Below, piece by piece: positions 61,393-64,000 of a stretch of DNA of 64,000 nt. Position 1 is the first letter of the stretch; every line of letters starts with the position of its first letter. Under the pieces are notes generated by a model. That model did no database searches and was not told the origin of the DNA. It saw nothing but the letters and a program-made list of their open reading frames with translations. Position numbers and translations under genes: made by a program. The stretch comes from Panopea generosa. Taxonomy: Eukaryota > Mollusca > Bivalvia > Adapedonta > Hiatellidae. Where the stretch lies: positions 40,511,616 to 40,575,615 of the forward strand of contig CM055901.1 of NCBI GenBank assembly GCA_029582155.1, read 5' to 3'.

Positions 61393-62339
61393 AAATGCTT
61401 TTCTTTACTTCCAATAAACGCTTGCAATATTGTAAATGTGTTTTTCCCTCATTTTATCACCTTTGTTAAAAAACACATTTCACTGCCTCAGTTAAGGATT
61501 GGTGCTATAAGCTGATGCAATAAATCTAATTTATATGTGAACGTTATGTATATAATCATTTTAAAAATAATTTGACAACTAAGTGTATTTATGCTTCGGA
61601 GAAAAAGTCACGAACTGTAAATAAATAAGTTATTAACTATTTCTACCTATTGATTATCATAATAAAACAATAGATTCCCAGGTAATCGACCGTCGTTTAT
61701 TGAAAGTCAGTATTTAGTTTTCTACGTATTAACATTTAATGTTTATATTTTACAATAAACCTACCCTGATTAAATATGTAACCCAACACTGATTTTAGCA
61801 AATATGACTATATCATCAGCATATAAGCATTAAAACATTTTAAGCATGTCCAACAAGTCCTTTTAAAGACAATTTTCAATATAATTTAAAAACATTTAAA
61901 GGGTGGTAAACATTCATCCTGCCTAAAGTCAATAACAGCGCACTATAATTGTTGATATTTAACCTATATGTGATGAGACCATGTAACACAAAAATGTTAT
62001 ATTTATTGTTCTCATGTTTGGTACCAAACCTGCTAGTGCATAAAGCTGCGTTTTCACGTAGAAGTACAACAAAATCATCAGACAGTTTTATTTCACCTCC
62101 AACAAGAACCCTGCCTTTTCATTGGATAAGAGTGGTCACATGATGACCTCCACTTTGTCTTAAATAGAGATCAGTAGGTTTTCATAGTGGGCAGCCAAAC
62201 AAAATGTTGTTAAACAACACTATTAAAGGAATCGTATACCATACTCCACAAAACTGAAAATTTCAAAATGTTTCACCCCTATCATAATGCATAAGACTGT
62301 TATTCCATTTATTCAAGTTTAATTTCAAATCTAGAAACG
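61393..62339. other. Unique sequence between arrays K and L
   Basis: About 945 bp. A 64-codon plus-strand open frame (61949-62143) has no recognised domain. TTAAAGGAATCGTATACC at 62224 resembles the tip of the 55762 MITE, but no inverted partner was found. Confidence 0.45.
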
Positions 62340-64000
62340 GGCCTCACAATAAAGATGATCCAATTTACGCACAGTGTTTATAATGACATGTGCGCAGTCA
62401 GAGTATGTTTATGGTGACATGTGCGCAGTCAGACAATGTTTATAACGATATATAAGCAGTTAAACATTGTTTATAATTACATGTATTTATGTGTTTATGA
62501 TGACATATGCACAGTTAAACAATGTTTATGATGGCATATGCACAGTCAGGCAACGTTTATTATGACATATGCACAGTAAGACAGTGTTTATGATGACATA
62601 TGCAGAGTTAGACAATGTTTATGATGACATATGCACAGATAGACAGTGTTTATGATGACATATGCACATTTAGACAGTGTTAATGATGACATATGCACAG
62701 TTAAACAATGTTTATGATGACATATGCACAGTCAGACAACGTTTATGACGACATATGAACAGTTAGACAGTGTGTATGATGACATATGCCGAGTTAGACA
62801 ATGTTGATGATGACACATGCGCATCAAGACAATGTTTATGATGGCACATGCACAGTTAGACAATGTTTATGATGACATATGTAGATTTAGACAATTTTTT
62901 ATGATGACACATGCACATTTAGACAATGTTTTTGATGACACATGCACAGTAAGACAGTGTTTATGATGACATATGCACATTTAAACAGTGTTTATGATGA
63001 CAATATGTACATTTAGACAGTGTTTATGATGACATATGCGAAGTTAGACAGCGTTTATGATGACATATCCACATTTAGACAATGTTTATGATGACACATG
63101 CACAGTGAGACAAAGTTTATGATGACACATACACAGTAAAACAGTGTTTATGATGACATATGTACATTTAGACAGTGTTGATGATGACACATGCACAGTT
63201 AGACAGTGTTTATGATGACACATACACAGTAAGACAGTGTTTATTATGATATATGCGAAGTTAGACATGGTTTATGATGACATATGCACAGTAAGACAAT
63301 GTTTATGATGACATATGCGAAGTTAGACAACGTTTATGATGACATTTGCACAGTTAAACAACGTTTATGATGACATATGCACAGTAAGACAGCGTTTATG
63401 ATGTCATATGCGAAGTTAGACAGTGTTGATGATGACATATTGGAATTTAGACATCGCTTATGATGACATATGCGAAGTTAGACTGTGTTTATGATGACAT
63501 ATGCACAGTATGACAATGTTTATGATGACACATGCACAGAAAGACAGTGTTTATGATGACATATGCACATTTGGACAGTGTTTATGATGACATATGCACA
63601 TTTGGACAGTGTTTATGATGACATATGCACATTTAGACAGTGTTTATGATGACATGCAAAGTTACACAGCGTTTATGATGACATATGCAAAGTTACACAG
63701 CGTTAATGATGACATATGCACAGTTAGACAGTATTATGATGACATATGCGAAGTTAAACAGTGTTTATGATGACATATGCGAAGTTAGATAGCGTTTATG
63801 ATGATATGCACAGTAATACAATGCTTATGACGATATGTGCGCATTTAGACAATGTTTTTGATGATATGTGCACAGTTAGACAATGTTTATGATATGTGCA
63901 CAGATTGACAATGTTTATGATGTATGTGCACAGTTAAACAATGTTTATGATGCTATGTGCACATTTAGACAATGTTTATGATGATATGTGCACAGTTAGA
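62340..64000. repeat. Minisatellite array L, 31-bp units, runs off the window
   Basis: At least 53 units with GTTTATGATGACATATGCAC and AGTTAGACAAT. Alternates include GCGAAGTTAGACA and CACATTTAGACAG. The array continues past the right edge, so its full size is unknown. Confidence 0.95.

Noticed and set aside
62090-62230. Promoter-like cluster: inverted CCAAT (ATTGG), CACATG E-box and TTAAATAG
   Set aside because: Short common motifs in AT-rich DNA with no downstream exon; not enough to call a promoter.
62224-62241. TTAAAGGAATCGTATACC as a MITE end
   Set aside because: It resembles the tip at 55762, but no inverted partner was found within the following kilobase.

Overview
This is eukaryotic, AT-rich, almost non-coding DNA. 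About three quarters of it is tandem-repeat (minisatellite) arrays. The only confident protein-coding signal is three short exons on the minus strand, each coding one thrombospondin type-1 (TSP1/TSR) domain: 38577-38741, 36187-36351 and 10232-10396, in transcript order. Each is exactly 165 bp, starts after an AG, ends before a GT and is phase 1 at both ends, so they read as consecutive exons of one gene for a secreted or membrane multi-TSR protein. Intron-exon structure, the TSR family, a LINE remnant and a dispersed block with the GTGACCTTGACCTTTGAG core point to an invertebrate. I favour a bivalve mollusc because, from memory, that core is common in heterodont bivalves; the sequence alone does not prove it.

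Layout: array A, 47-bp units (1-6831); an inserted dispersed element (about 6832-8187); array B, 39-41 bp, a shortened relative of A (8188-9795); a foldback MITE (9927-10177); TSP1 exon (10232-10396); unique intron; array C, 41 bp (11133-13820); a second TIR element (13826-14076); array D, 40 bp, homologous to C and about 11 kb long, with an inverted block at 16392-17250 (14205-25561); a TIR transposon (25562-27370) overlapping a perfect 131-bp tandem duplication (27327-27588); unique DNA; array E, 39 bp with a 97-bp higher-order form (28295-35127); a bivalve-type dispersed repeat (35128-35525); TSP1 exon (36187-36351); a 1.24-kb foldback with about 460-500 bp arms and a tRNA-like segment in its loop (37241-38480); TSP1 exon (38577-38741); short local duplications (39362-39815); array F, 50 bp (40180-44205); array G, 73 bp, split by a hAT-like MITE and by a LINE fragment (44206-48484); array H, 47 bp (48485-54372); array I, 33 bp (55040-55520); a TTAA-flanked MITE (55762-56234); array J, 31 bp (56600-60185); array K, 49 bp (60798-61392); array L, 31 bp (62340 to the window end).

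If the three exons belong to one transcript, the whole window lies inside one gene. The intron between the second and third exon seen is 25,790 bp and is built largely from two minisatellite groups (C/D and E). The flanking introns exceed 10.2 and 25.2 kb. Arrays A and B are one lineage, C and D another, and F, G and H share a core of about 20 bp, so a few ancestral units have diversified locally and been interrupted by transposons. Most long open frames here arise because the repeat units lack stop codons, or have a length divisible by three (39 or 33 bp), and are not genes.
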